A DNA stretch of 64,000 bases from an uncultured Rhodospirillaceae bacterium (GCA_945952105.1 CAMFGZ010000017.1:62001-126000), one strand, 5' to 3'. Counted from the first letter of the stretch, positions 1 through 8,538 are shown. The notes: generated by a model not told the origin, from the sequence alone. Program-made: numbers and translations.

Positions 1-1096
1 GGCAATCCAGCGCCATCTCGGTCGCCTGGTCGCCGTTGGTGTGGCTGTGCACCAGCACGCCCTTCTGCAGCGCCAGTCTGTAGAGGCCCGCGATGGCCTC
101 GGGCGGGGTGTACCACAGGCCGTTCGGCGCGCCGTTGTAATAGCCGGGCCAGCGAAGGCGCGCGGAGAAGCCCTGGATCGAGCCGTCGACAAAGAGCTTG
201 ATGGCGCCGAGCCGCAGCCGGTCGGTCGACTTGGCCTTGAGCTTCACGGCGATGTCGACGACCTGCTCGGGCGTCAGCGCCTGGAAGCGGCGGAACGACA
301 CGATGCGCACCGGGTAGCCGGCCTCGCCCGTGACCCGCACCATCATCGACACGGCATCGTCGGGCAGCAGGTTCGCGAGGTCGGTCGCGGTGGTGACGCC
401 CTGGCGCACGCAGAGTTTCGCGAAGCGGCGCAGCCCCTCCTCGTCGTTGGCCAGCGCCTCGCGGTCGAAGCCGACATGGGCGCCGACGATGGTCATCGCC
501 TCCGGGCCCTTCAGCTCGCCCGTCGGAAGGCCGTCGGTGCCGAGCGGAATGCCGGGATGGTTGACGCCCTGCCGCAGCAGGCCGGCCAGTTCCAGCGCCC
601 GCGTGTTCACGTTCAGGATGTGGCCGCTGGCGTGCATCACGCCGATCGCGCGCGTCGTCGACACCTGGTCGAAATCGGCGCGCGAGACGCGGCGGTCGCC
701 GTAATAGATCGGATCGAGGCCCCAGCCGGCCAGCGCTTCCGTGGGTGAGGCGAGCTTGCGCTCGGCCTGTTGCAGGCTTTTCACCACGTCCTCGATCGAC
801 TGCGCGCCCGGCCACACCTTGCCCTCCGGATCCATGCGGTCGAAGCGGCCGAGATAGGTGTAGCGCCAGAAGGTGCCTTCGGCGGCGTGGCTGTGGCCCT
901 CGACGAAGCCCGGCATCAGCACCTTGTCGGCGAAGCGGTCGTCCAGCGCGTAGATGCCCCAGCCCGCCAGCTCCTCCAGCGGGCCGGCGCCCAGGATACG
1001 GCCCTCGCGCACGGCCACATGCGTGGCCTCGGGACGGGCGGGGTTCATGGTGAGGATGCGGCGGGCGCGGAAGATCGTGATCGGGCTGAGTGTCAT
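1..1096 (-). CDS. Amidohydrolase, YtcJ-like (C-terminus beyond window)
   Basis: Metal-dependent hydrolase of the amidohydrolase superfamily (YtcJ/AmidoHydro_3 type); substrate unknown. I translated the minus strand by eye from the ATG at 1096. It starts MTLSPITIFRARRILTMNP, then shows the N-terminal beta-sandwich, the metal-site segment MPGFVEGHSHA (HxH about residue 72), VMHASGHILNVN, and KLFVDGSIQGF with HSHTNGDQA near the window edge, all typical of YtcJ. About 365 codons are present; the family is usually 530-580 residues, so roughly a third is outside. It is divergent from the Bug protein gene across 157 bp. An ATG 48 bp further in is an alternative start. The family assignment is solid, the substrate is not. 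Confidence 0.85.
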   Translation of the reverse strand, partial: MTLSPITIFRARRILTMNPARPEATHVAVREGRILGAGPLEELAGWGIYALDDRFADKVLMPGFVEGHSHAAEGTFWRYTYLGRFDRMDPEGKVWPGAQSIEDVVKSLQQAERKLASPTEALAGWGLDPIYYGDRRVSRADFDQVSTTRAIGVMHASGHILNVNTRALELAGLLRQGVNHPGIPLGTDGLPTGELKGPEAMTIVGAHVGFDREALANDEEGLRRFAKLCVRQGVTTATDLANLLPDDAVSMMVRVTGEAGYPVRIVSFRRFQALTPEQVVDIAVKLKAKSTDRLRLGAIKLFVDGSIQGFSARLRWPGYYNGAPNGLWYTPPEAIAGLYRLALQKGVLVHSHTNGDQATEMALDC

Positions 1097-1253
1097 GTCG
1101 TCGACAGTAGCGGGCCGGCGCCGGCAACGCCAAGCGTTGCGAAGTTGCCGGCAGCGTATACGCTGTGGCGAAAGCGGGCGAATCGACCTGCTCCAGACAA
1201 TCAAGGCCAGAGGGACGGCGCCGCCTCCTCGCTGCGGCCAGGAGGAGACATCG

Positions 1254-2234
1254 ATGCGCCTGACACGTCGCGCCACGCTGGGTCTGCTGGCAACGTCACC
1301 CGCCCTGGCGGCGCCTGCGGTGTGGGCGCAGGGGCGCGACTGGCCCAGCCGGCGACTCCGTCTGCTCGTTCCCAGCGCCGCCGGCGGATACGAAGTCTAC
1401 GCCCGCATCCTCGCGCCGCGCCTTGCGGAACTGCTGGGCCAACCCGTCGTCGTCGACAACAAGCCCGGCGCCAACGGCATCATCGGCATGCAGGAAGTCC
1501 AGCGAAGCGCGCCCGATGGCTACACGTTCATGTTCGCCCATATCGGCGCGATCTCGATCGGCAGCAGCATCTATCCCAACATGCCTCTGGATCCGGTCGA
1601 CGACCTCGCGTCGATCTCGGTCGCCGTCACCTCGCCGCTGGTCTGGGTCGTCACCCCGTCGCAGCCCTTCAAGTCGATGCCGGAGTTCATCGCCAGGGCG
1701 CAGGCGGAGCCCGGCCAGTGGCGCTACGGCCTGCCGGCCTCTGGCAGCATCCCGCACCTGGTCGCGGAGGACACCAAGATCCGGCACAAGATCGACATGC
1801 CCGCCGTGCCCTACCGCAGCACGCCGCAGTCGCTGATGGCGGTGATCAACGGCGAGGTGCCGATCACGGTCGACAGTCTCGGCGCGAGCGCCGGTTACAT
1901 CGCCAACGGCCAGTTGCGTGCGCTGGCCGTCACCTCGCGCGAACGCTCGGAGCGCCTGCCCGGCGTGCCGACGATGATGGAGCAGGGCCTCGATCCGCGC
2001 GAATGGGTGGCCTGGTACGCGTTCATGGCACCGAAGGGCACGCCCGACGACATCATCCAGAAGCTCAACACCACGATCAATCAGGCGCTGCAAGAGCAGG
2101 CCATCGCCACGCGCATCCGCGAGCTGGGCGCCTCGCCGCGCATCACCACGCCGGCCGAGACGCTCGCCTTCATCACGCAGGAACGCACCGATTTCGGCGC
2201 CATCGCGCGGGCCGGCAAGATTCGCGTCGAGTAG
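1254..2234 (+). CDS. Bug/TctC-family periplasmic solute-binding protein
   Basis: Extracytoplasmic binding protein of the tripartite tricarboxylate transporter receptor (Bug/TctC) family, 326 aa. The start at 1254 follows a strong AGGAGGAGA. The N-terminus carries a twin-arginine-like signal (RRATLGLLATSPALAAP, cleavage near AQG). Family landmarks follow: VPSAAGGYEVYARI in place of the usual PFPPGG.xD, GQPVVVDNKPGANGIIG, SAPDGYTFMF and VPYRSTPQSLMAVINGEVPI. No TctA/TctB membrane genes are adjacent, which is common because Bug genes are often orphans. The divergent amidohydrolase might act on the captured compound, but that is only inference. A second Bug gene lies at 26367. Confidence 0.93.
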   Translation: MRLTRRATLGLLATSPALAAPAVWAQGRDWPSRRLRLLVPSAAGGYEVYARILAPRLAELLGQPVVVDNKPGANGIIGMQEVQRSAPDGYTFMFAHIGAISIGSSIYPNMPLDPVDDLASISVAVTSPLVWVVTPSQPFKSMPEFIARAQAEPGQWRYGLPASGSIPHLVAEDTKIRHKIDMPAVPYRSTPQSLMAVINGEVPITVDSLGASAGYIANGQLRALAVTSRERSERLPGVPTMMEQGLDPREWVAWYAFMAPKGTPDDIIQKLNTTINQALQEQAIATRIRELGASPRITTPAETLAFITQERTDFGAIARAGKIRVE

Positions 2235-2249
2235 ACCGGCTTTCTCGTT

Positions 2250-3665
2250 CTAGGGCCGCTGTTGCGCCAATGGCAGCTGCAGGGTCACGCGCAGGCCACC
2301 CGCCGGCGCCCTGGCGAAGGCAAGGCTGCCGCCATACAGCTCCACGAGCTCGCGGGTGATCGACAGGCCGAAGCCGAAGCCCGGGGCGCTTTCGTCGAGC
2401 CGCTGTCCCGGCTGCAACAACTGGGGCAGCTGTTCGGCCGACAGGCCGGGCCCGTCGTCGTCTATCTGCAACCGAACCGTGCGGCCTTCGATGACGGCGC
2501 TCACCGTCACGGACTGGCGCGTCCACTTGAAGGCATTGTCCAGAAGGTTGCCCGCGATCTCGTCGAAGTCCTGCGGTTCGCACGACACGGCCAGCCCGTC
2601 CGGTATGTCTGCCGCGAAATCGATGGCGCGCCCGGCATAGACTTTCGTGAGGACGGCGCCGAGGTCGCCGATGGCGGTCGCGACCCGCGTCTGCGACCGA
2701 GCCGGTCCGGCCAGCGCGGCCGCCCGCGCCCGGCCGAGATGATGACGGATGCGGCGCTCCATCGTGTCGACGAGGTCGGCGAGCGTGCGGCCGTCGTCGC
2801 CCCTTGCCGACAACGCGAGGCCCAGCGTCGCCAGCGGGGTCTTCAGCCCATGGGCCAGATTGGCGACATGGGCGCGGGCGCGTTCGAGGTTGGTGGCGTT
2901 CTGCTTCAGCAGTGCGTTCAGTTCGTCGACGAGCGGCCGCACCTCCGCCGGCTGCTCTTCGGGAACCAGCGACTGACGTCCCGCGCGCACGTCGGCGATG
3001 GACTGGCGCAGACGGTCGAGCGGTCGCAGTCCGAGCCGAACCTGAAGCACGATTGCCGTCACCAGTGCCCCGCACAGTACCAGCAGCGACAGGCCAAGCG
3101 TCGTCATCGCCTCGCGCAAAGGGCCGATCACCGCGGCGCGTGGCGCCGCAGCGACGATTTCGATCGGGGTGTCGCCGATGACGAGGCGCTGCACGCGATA
3201 ATGCAACGCCTGGCCGTTCGGACCCGGTCCGTCGGCAGCACGCGGCGGCGGTCCGGCGCGGGGCGGCGGTGGTGGGGGCGCTCCGCTCGAGGTGGCGGGC
3301 GGGGGCGGCGGCGGACGAGGGGGAGGCGGTGGCGGTGAGGTCGCCGGAACCTCGAGCATGTCGAGGCCCAGCCCGCGCGAGCGGATCGTGTTGCTCGGTC
3401 CGCTCACCTGCCAGTACCAGCCGCGCGCGGGCCGGTCGAACGGCGGACCGTCGGCGCTGCCGTTCAGCGAGAGCTGGCCGGCCGCATCGGCCTGCACCAT
3501 CGAGGCGAGGAAATTGATCTGGGTGTCGAGGCGCTGGTCGATCTGGCCCTGCACGAACCGGTGCAGCACGAAGCCGATGACGATGGCGGCAATCACCAAT
3601 GCCAGGGCGATGAACACCGAGGCGCCAATCAGCAGCCGCCGGCCCAGCGAGGCTTCCGGCCTCAT
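2250..3665 (-). CDS. Sensor histidine kinase, QseC/PhoQ-like, with proline-rich sensor domain
   Basis: Membrane histidine kinase of 471 aa, partner of the response regulator just upstream, which it overlaps by ATGA at 3662-3665. Order: TM1 (residues about 11-33), periplasmic domain about 35-180, TM2 about 185-207, HAMP-like linker, H-box with phospho-acceptor His272 (NLAHGLKTPLA), N-box DEIAGNLLDNAFKW, G1 IDDDGPGLS, G2 GFGFGLSITRELV. The periplasmic domain contains a low-complexity run of prolines (about residues 110-141). A long poly-Pro stretch is unusual in a sensor domain and resembles the Pro-rich segment of the divergently transcribed OB-fold protein. The resemblance to QseC rests on layout and neighbours, and the signal is unknown. 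Confidence 0.93.
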   Translation of the reverse strand: MRPEASLGRRLLIGASVFIALALVIAAIVIGFVLHRFVQGQIDQRLDTQINFLASMVQADAAGQLSLNGSADGPPFDRPARGWYWQVSGPSNTIRSRGLGLDMLEVPATSPPPPPPRPPPPPPATSSGAPPPPPPRAGPPPRAADGPGPNGQALHYRVQRLVIGDTPIEIVAAAPRAAVIGPLREAMTTLGLSLLVLCGALVTAIVLQVRLGLRPLDRLRQSIADVRAGRQSLVPEEQPAEVRPLVDELNALLKQNATNLERARAHVANLAHGLKTPLATLGLALSARGDDGRTLADLVDTMERRIRHHLGRARAAALAGPARSQTRVATAIGDLGAVLTKVYAGRAIDFAADIPDGLAVSCEPQDFDEIAGNLLDNAFKWTRQSVTVSAVIEGRTVRLQIDDDGPGLSAEQLPQLLQPGQRLDESAPGFGFGLSITRELVELYGGSLAFARAPAGGLRVTLQLPLAQQRP

Positions 3666-4330
3666 TTGCCCGCCGTCGCCGTCAGCCGATAGCCGCGGCC
3701 CCTCACCGTCTCGATCGCGTCGCGGCCGATCTTGCGGCGCAGGCGCGCCACGATCACTTCCAGCGAGTTTGAATCGGTGCCGACGTCGCCCTGGTAGACC
3801 TTCTCGGTGAGGTCGCCGCGCTCGATCACCACTTCCTTGCGCAGGATCAGGCATTCGAGCACGCGCCATTCCAGCGCCGTGAGCTTGAGCGGCAGCCCGT
3901 CGAGTTCGAACACGCCGGTCTGCGCATCGAACGATACCGCGCCGCAGACGATGCGCGGCGTCGCATGCCCGGCGGACCGCCGCACCAGCGCGCGCAGCCG
4001 CATGATCAACTCCTCGACCCGGAACGGCTTGGTGAGATAGTCGTCGGCGCCGGCCTTGAAGCCATCGACCTTGTCGGTCCAGCCATCGCGCGCCGTCAGG
4101 ATCAGCACCGGCAGCTGCCGGCCGGCCTTGCGCCAGGCGCGCAGCACGGCGGCCCCGGGGATCTTCGGCAGGCCGAGATCGAGCACGGCGACGTCGTAGG
4201 CTTCTGTCTCGCCCATGTGCTGGCCATCGATGCCGTCGGCGGCGATGTCGACGGCGAACTTCTCGTCGCGCAGCGCCGCCGCGATCCGGTCCGCGAGTGG
4301 GCCGTCGTCCTCGACGAGGAGGACCTTCAT
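3662..4330 (-). CDS. OmpR-family response regulator, QseB/PmrA-like
   Basis: DNA-binding response regulator of 222 aa starting MKVLLVEDDGPLADRI at the ATG at 4330; an upstream in-frame extension looks non-coding. The receiver domain has the acidic pair (EDD), phospho-acceptor Asp51 (VAVLDLGLP), Thr in LILTARD and Lys101 (YLTKPF). The C-terminal winged helix ends VARLRRKIGRDAIETVRGRGYRLT, the OmpR/PhoB signature. It is first in an operon with the kinase (4-bp overlap). A direct repeat CTGAA-N6-CTGAA lies 50-70 bp upstream and is a likely site for itself. Regulation of the divergent OB-fold gene is inferred from this shared intergenic region. Confidence 0.95.
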   Translation of the reverse strand: MKVLLVEDDGPLADRIAAALRDEKFAVDIAADGIDGQHMGETEAYDVAVLDLGLPKIPGAAVLRAWRKAGRQLPVLILTARDGWTDKVDGFKAGADDYLTKPFRVEELIMRLRALVRRSAGHATPRIVCGAVSFDAQTGVFELDGLPLKLTALEWRVLECLILRKEVVIERGDLTEKVYQGDVGTDSNSLEVIVARLRRKIGRDAIETVRGRGYRLTATAGK

Positions 4331-4380
4331 GGATTCCCCGGATGTGGCGTGTATCTCATCCCTGCTGAAATAGCCGACCG

Positions 4381-4400
4381 AAGCTGAACGCAAGCTGAAC
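4381..4400. promoter_or_regulatory. Direct-repeat operator, putative OmpR-family site
   Basis: AAGCTGAAC occurs twice (4381-4389 and 4392-4400), giving CTGAA-N6-CTGAA with an 11-bp period, the geometry expected for tandem binding of an OmpR/PhoB-type regulator (PmrA and QseB sites have this half-site/spacer layout). It sits between the divergent response regulator (start 4330) and OB-fold gene (start 4474). A TCCTATGTT at 4431-4439 could be the -10 of the rightward promoter. Confidence 0.6.
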
Positions 4401-4473
4401 TGTTCGATTCAGCGTGCATTCGGAGGCGGATCCTATGTTGAGGCCATCGCAACACTTACAGGAGGCGATGGTC

Positions 4474-5010
4474 ATGACAAACTCAATCGTTCGTTCGACG
4501 TTCAAGCCGCGGCGCGCCGCGGCCCTGGCGCTCACCGGAGTACTGCTGGCCGCCGGCATCGGCGGCGCAGTCGCCCAGACGGCCGTGGCGCCTCCCGCGC
4601 CGCCGGCTGCCGGTGTCGCGCCGCCGCCCCCGCCGCCTGCTCCCGTCGCCAGCCAGCCGCAGGCGGTGATGCTGATCACGCCCATGCCGATCGCCAAGTT
4701 GCAGCCATCCGACGTCGTCGCCGTTAAAGGCAGTGTTGCCGAGATCTACGGCAACAAGTTCGTTCTGGAGGATGACAGTGGCCGCATGCTGGTCGATCTC
4801 GGTCCCCGCGCTGACGACCGGGTCGTCGTGACCAAGGGCGAGCAGGTCTCGGTGCAGGGCCGCTTCGATCGCGGCTTCGTTGCAGCCCAGGTGCTGTCGC
4901 GCGCCGACGGACGCAGCGAGGCGTTCGGCCCGCCGATGGCGCCGCCGCCGCCGCGCGAAGCCGATCGCGGCCCCGGCCGCCGCCCGCCGCCGCCGCCGGC
5001 TCCGCGCTGA
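4474..5010 (+). CDS. Secreted OB-fold protein, YgiW/YdeI- or DUF5666-like, proline-rich
   Basis: Predicted periplasmic protein of 178 aa. The signal peptide (KPRRAAALALTGVLLAAGIGGAVAQ) is followed by a Pro/Ala-rich linker (about residues 36-62), then one compact beta-rich domain: VVAVKGSVAEIYGNKFVLE, GRMLVDLGPRA, GEQVSVQGRFDRG. This is the pattern of bacterial OB-fold (BOF/DUF5666) proteins. The C-terminus is again Pro-rich. I chose the ATG at 4474 because AGGAGG at 4460-4464 is well spaced for it; an ATG at 4468 is possible. In enterobacteria ygiW sits beside qseBC, and the divergent arrangement here with a QseBC-like pair fits that. Ligand unknown. Confidence 0.8.
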   Translation: MTNSIVRSTFKPRRAAALALTGVLLAAGIGGAVAQTAVAPPAPPAAGVAPPPPPPAPVASQPQAVMLITPMPIAKLQPSDVVAVKGSVAEIYGNKFVLEDDSGRMLVDLGPRADDRVVVTKGEQVSVQGRFDRGFVAAQVLSRADGRSEAFGPPMAPPPPREADRGPGRRPPPPPAPR

Positions 5011-5096
5011 CGCACCGGCCATTCTCGCGGTCCGGCCGAACGTCCGGACCGCGCTTTTTCCCTCCCCCTCTGTCGTTCACTCAACAGGAGTCCACG

Positions 5097-5582
5097 ATGC
5101 CCGGGCATCATCACGCGAGCGCCACCGGCAAGATTCTCCACGTCTTCGCCCATCGCTTCGTCGTCCAGACCAAGGCCGGCGCGATCCTGGCCGACGTCAC
5201 GCCGCACGGTCTGGATCATGTCACCCTGCGCGTCGGCGACACCGTCTCGCTCGAGGGCGAGTCCAAGCCGTCGGAGCTGAAGGTGTCGCGTTTCACGCTC
5301 AAAGGCCGCACGGTGAGGATCGAGCACAAGAAGCCGCATCATCATCATGACCATCATCATGAGCATCATCACGGGCCCGCCGATCCGGAAGTGGTCCTGA
5401 AGGCGGCGCGCGAGGCCGGCTACGAGCCCGCCGCTCTACCGCGCCGCAAGCCCAAGCATTTCGAGGTGCTGGGGAAGCGCAACGGCCGCTATGCCGAACT
5501 GCACATCGAACTCGATGGCCATATTCGCAAGACCAAGCCCGCCGCCAGTCGCGATCCCAAGTGGGAACGCACGGCGGCGTGA
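5097..5582 (+). CDS. Histidine-rich OB-fold-like protein, putative metal binding
   Basis: Protein of 161 aa without a signal peptide. The N-terminal half (about 8-76) repeats the beta pattern of the preceding gene (GKILHVFAHRFVVQTKAG, LRVGDTVSLEGE). It is followed by a His/Asp/Glu run at residues 81-92 (HHHHDHHHEHHH) and a C-terminal part (about 95-148) resembling a PepSY-type fold (EVVLKAAREAGYE, YAELHIELDGHI). A further HHH cluster is at residues 4-6. The His run suggests transition-metal binding (Zn, Ni, Cu or Co). It starts 86 bp after the secreted OB-fold gene with a clean AGGAG, so it probably belongs to the same two-component regulon. The domain composition is my inference. Confidence 0.72.
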   Translation: MPGHHHASATGKILHVFAHRFVVQTKAGAILADVTPHGLDHVTLRVGDTVSLEGESKPSELKVSRFTLKGRTVRIEHKKPHHHHDHHHEHHHGPADPEVVLKAAREAGYEPAALPRRKPKHFEVLGKRNGRYAELHIELDGHIRKTKPAASRDPKWERTAA

Positions 5583-5621
5583 GAGAACCCTCGGCTGGAT
5601 CTTAGTTGAATAGAGGAACCG

Positions 5622-5984
5622 ATGTCCTTCCTGCCCGCCAGCATCACGCCGATCGTCCTGCTGCTGATCTCGAACGTCTTCAAGACGTTCGCCTGGTACG
5701 GGCACCTGAAGTTCACCGACAGGCCGCTGTGGCTCGTGGTGGTGGCGAGCTGGGGCATCGCCTTCGTCGAATACTGCTTCGCCGTCCCGGCCAACCGGTA
5801 CGGCCACGAGATCTATTCCGCCGCCGAGCTCAAGACCATGCAGGAGGTGATCACGCTCGTCGTGTTCGCCGCCTTCTCGGTTCTCTACCTCGGCGAACGC
5901 TTCACCTCGAACCATCTCGTCGGCTTCGCCCTGATCTGCGGCGGCGCCTTCTTCATCTTCAAGGGACCGCTGCCGTCCTGGTGA
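5622..5984 (+). CDS. DUF486 / DMT-superfamily small membrane protein
   Basis: Integral membrane protein of 120 aa with four hydrophobic segments (about 5-20, 36-55, 72-92, 98-114). Sequence matches the DUF486 family as I recall it: ITPIVLLLISNVFKTFAWYGHLKF, GIAFVEYCFAVPANRYG, SAAELKTMQEVITLVVF, LGERFTSNHLVGFALI. Family members are small relatives of drug/metabolite transporters with no firmly established substrate. The start follows GAGGAA. It lies 39 bp after the His-rich protein, so it may be co-transcribed. Confidence 0.93.
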   Translation: MSFLPASITPIVLLLISNVFKTFAWYGHLKFTDRPLWLVVVASWGIAFVEYCFAVPANRYGHEIYSAAELKTMQEVITLVVFAAFSVLYLGERFTSNHLVGFALICGGAFFIFKGPLPSW

Positions 5985-6015
5985 CGGGCAGCGGTCGAAC
6001 GCGGTTGCGGCGGGC

Positions 6016-7272
6016 TTATCGAACCGTGTTCCGCGGCACGTCGCGGAAGGGCTTGGTCGTGTCGATGCTCGGTTCCTTGGGCATCTTGAGGACGCGCTCG
6101 GAGATGATGTTGCGCTGGATCTCGTCGGTGCCGCCGGCGATCGAAGTGGCCGGCACGGAGACGAGGATCTCGGCGATCACGCCGTTCAGCGGGCTGTCGG
6201 ACCCCGTGAGCAGTGCGTCGGCGCCGGAGAGCTGGGTGTGGATGCGGGCCGCGGCGCGCGCGACGTGGCTCGACACCAGCTTGCCCAGCGAGCCCTCCGG
6301 TCCCTGCGGCTTGCCCTGCTGGGCGGCGGCACGGGCGCGACGGGCCGTCCATTCGGCCGCCTTCGACATGGTCAGCAGTTTGGCGATCTCCTGGCGCACC
6401 ACCGGATCGTCGAGATGGCCGGTCTCCTCGGCGCGCGACAGGATCAGGTCGACGCGGCCGGCACGCTGCGGATACCACTTGTAGGGCTCCATCGTCGTGG
6501 CGATTTCCGCGCGCTCCTCGTCGTAGGCGCGGCCCTTGCGGTCCGAACCCATCGCCCAGGTGCGCAGTCCGTCGGCACCGCGGCGCTCGTGCATCAGGGT
6601 CGTCGTCGTCACCGCCCAGCCGTCGCCCACGTTGGCGACCAGGAATTCCGGCTCGACGACGGCGTCGGTCATGAACACCTGGTTGAACGAGGCGTGCCCG
6701 TTCATCTGCTTCAGCGGCTGCACGTTCACGCCGGGCTGATGCATGTCGATGATGAAGTAGGACAGGCCCTTGTGCTTGGTCTGGTCCCAGTCGGTGCGGG
6801 CCAGCAGCAGGCCCCAGTGGGCATGATGCGCCGAGGTCGTCCAGACCTTCTGGCCGTTCACGATCCACTTGTTGCCGCTCATCTCGGCGCGCGTGACGGC
6901 GCCGGCCACGTCGGAGCCGGAGCCGGGCTCGCTGAAGAGCTGGCACCAGGTATCCTCGCCGGTGAGGATGCGGCGCAGGAACTTCTCCTTATGCAGGTCG
7001 GTGCCGTGCGCCAGGATGGTCGCGGCGGCCAGCGTGCGGATGCCGGCCTTGGCGACGCCGATCGCGCCGATGCGCGCGAATTCCTCGTCGACGACGGCCT
7101 GGAAGGCCTGCGGCAGGTCGCGGCCGTACCATTCCTTGGGCCAGGTCGGCACGCCCCAGCCCGAGTCGGCCAGCTTGTTGCGCCACTCGACCAGGCCGAG
7201 TTCGGGGTTCCAGTTGGCTTCGAGCCAGGCGCGCACGTCGGCGCGGACGGAGTCTTCGGTGAGTTCGCTCAT
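6016..7272 (-). CDS. Acyl-CoA dehydrogenase family protein
   Basis: FAD-dependent acyl-CoA dehydrogenase, 418 aa, second gene of a two-gene operon. It has the N-terminal helical domain (WGVPTWPKEWYGRDL), flavin-site segment CQLFSEPGSGSDVAG, the beta domain (GNKWIVNGQKVWTTSAHHAHWGLLLART) and the C-terminal four-helix domain ending with GGTDEIQRNIISERVLKMPKEP, where T-D-E-I-Q is the ACAD C-terminal flavin-contact motif. Pairs like this, one about 420 aa and one about 380 aa, often form heteromeric alpha2beta2 ACADs for steroid or branched acyl-CoAs. The start is separated from the upstream ACAD stop by 11 bp containing AGGAGCAGG. Exact substrate unknown. Confidence 0.96.
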   Translation of the reverse strand: MSELTEDSVRADVRAWLEANWNPELGLVEWRNKLADSGWGVPTWPKEWYGRDLPQAFQAVVDEEFARIGAIGVAKAGIRTLAAATILAHGTDLHKEKFLRRILTGEDTWCQLFSEPGSGSDVAGAVTRAEMSGNKWIVNGQKVWTTSAHHAHWGLLLARTDWDQTKHKGLSYFIIDMHQPGVNVQPLKQMNGHASFNQVFMTDAVVEPEFLVANVGDGWAVTTTTLMHERRGADGLRTWAMGSDRKGRAYDEERAEIATTMEPYKWYPQRAGRVDLILSRAEETGHLDDPVVRQEIAKLLTMSKAAEWTARRARAAAQQGKPQGPEGSLGKLVSSHVARAAARIHTQLSGADALLTGSDSPLNGVIAEILVSVPATSIAGGTDEIQRNIISERVLKMPKEPSIDTTKPFRDVPRNTVR

Positions 7273-7283
7273 CTTCCTGCTCC

Positions 7284-8414
7284 TCAGGCGGCCCAGTGCT
7301 GCATCATCTGCTCGCGGTGGTGATGGGCATCGCCCAGCAGCACCTCCGAGCTCTTGGCGCGCTTGAACCAGAGATGGGTGTCGTTGTCCCACGTGAAGCC
7401 GATGCCGCCATGGATCTGGATGGCGTGGACGGCGGTCTGCAGGGCGGCGTCGCTGGCCGCGGCCTTGGCGAGCGACGCCATGGCGACGATGTCCTCGTCG
7501 CCCTCGTCGAGCGCAGCGGCGGCGTAGTAGGCCGCCGACTTGGCGAGTTCCACGTCGACCAGCATGTCGGCATGCTTGTGCTTCATCGACTGGAACGAGG
7601 CGATGGCGCGGCCGAACTGCATGCGCATCTTGGCGTATTCCAGCGCATCCTCGCGCAGCCGCTCGGAGACGCCCGCCATCTCGTTGGCCAGGCACACCGC
7701 GGCTTCGACCATGGTGCGGGCGAACGGCGCGGCGGCACCGCCGGCCTCGCCCAGAAGGGTCGCCTCGACGCCCTTGAAGTCGAGGCGGGCGAGCTTGCGG
7801 GTCTCGTCCATCGTCTTCAGGAGCTTGCGCGACATGCCCTTGGCATCGCCCTTGACGGTGAAGAGCGAGAGGCCCTTGTCGCCGCTGCTGCCCGGCGCGC
7901 GGGCGAGGACGACGATCAAGTCGGCCGTGTGGCCGTCGAGGACGTAGCTCTTGAAACCGTCGAGTACGTAGCCCGAGCCGGACGGCTTGGCGGTCAGGGT
8001 CGTGGCGGCGGCATCCCAATGGGCGGGGTTTTCGACCCAGGCCAGGGTGGCGACCGTGTCGCCGGCGGCGATGGAGGGCAGCAGCGCCTGCTTCTCGGCC
8101 TCCGTCCCGGCGTTGAGGATGGCACCGGTCGCGAGGACGGCGGTGGAGAAGAACGGCGCGCACAGCAGGGCGCGGCCCATTTCCTCAAGCACGATGCAGA
8201 GTTCGCCGAAGCCGAAGCCCTGGCCGCCATAGGCCTCGGGAATGCGCACGGCGGTGAGGCCGAGCTCGCTGTTGAGCTTGCGCCACGCGGCGGGCTCGAA
8301 TCCGGTTTCGGTCGCCATCAGGCGCCGCACTTCCTTGGTCGGCGAACGCTCGCCCAGGAAACGGCGCAGGTTCGACCTGAACTCTTCCTGCTCGCTGGAG
8401 AAGCTGAACTTCAT
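7284..8414 (-). CDS. Acyl-CoA dehydrogenase family protein
   Basis: FAD-dependent acyl-CoA dehydrogenase-like protein of 376 aa, first gene of the operon. It starts MKFSFSSEQEEFRSNLRRFL. The family pattern is visible: AYGGQGFGFGELCIVLEEMG, a beta domain that is less conserved (ATLAWVENPAHWDAAATTLTA replacing the usual T.P.aGSD), and RMQFGRAIASFQSMKHKHADMLVD with AVHAIQIHGGIGFTWDNDTHLWFKRA. The weaker flavin segment and its pairing with the longer downstream ACAD fit the non-canonical subunit of a heteromeric enzyme. That is inference from known FadE-type pairs. Confidence 0.95.
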   Translation of the reverse strand: MKFSFSSEQEEFRSNLRRFLGERSPTKEVRRLMATETGFEPAAWRKLNSELGLTAVRIPEAYGGQGFGFGELCIVLEEMGRALLCAPFFSTAVLATGAILNAGTEAEKQALLPSIAAGDTVATLAWVENPAHWDAAATTLTAKPSGSGYVLDGFKSYVLDGHTADLIVVLARAPGSSGDKGLSLFTVKGDAKGMSRKLLKTMDETRKLARLDFKGVEATLLGEAGGAAAPFARTMVEAAVCLANEMAGVSERLREDALEYAKMRMQFGRAIASFQSMKHKHADMLVDVELAKSAAYYAAAALDEGDEDIVAMASLAKAAASDAALQTAVHAIQIHGGIGFTWDNDTHLWFKRAKSSEVLLGDAHHHREQMMQHWAA

Positions 8415-8538
8415 GAACCAATCCTCCCGACGCCGATTTTAGGCACTGGGAGGGATGATCGGAAGCGTCCCTGATGGTTCGGGGACTGCAGGGCGAGACG
8501 CCACCGCAGTAAGAGTCATTCCATCGAAAAAAAGCTCC

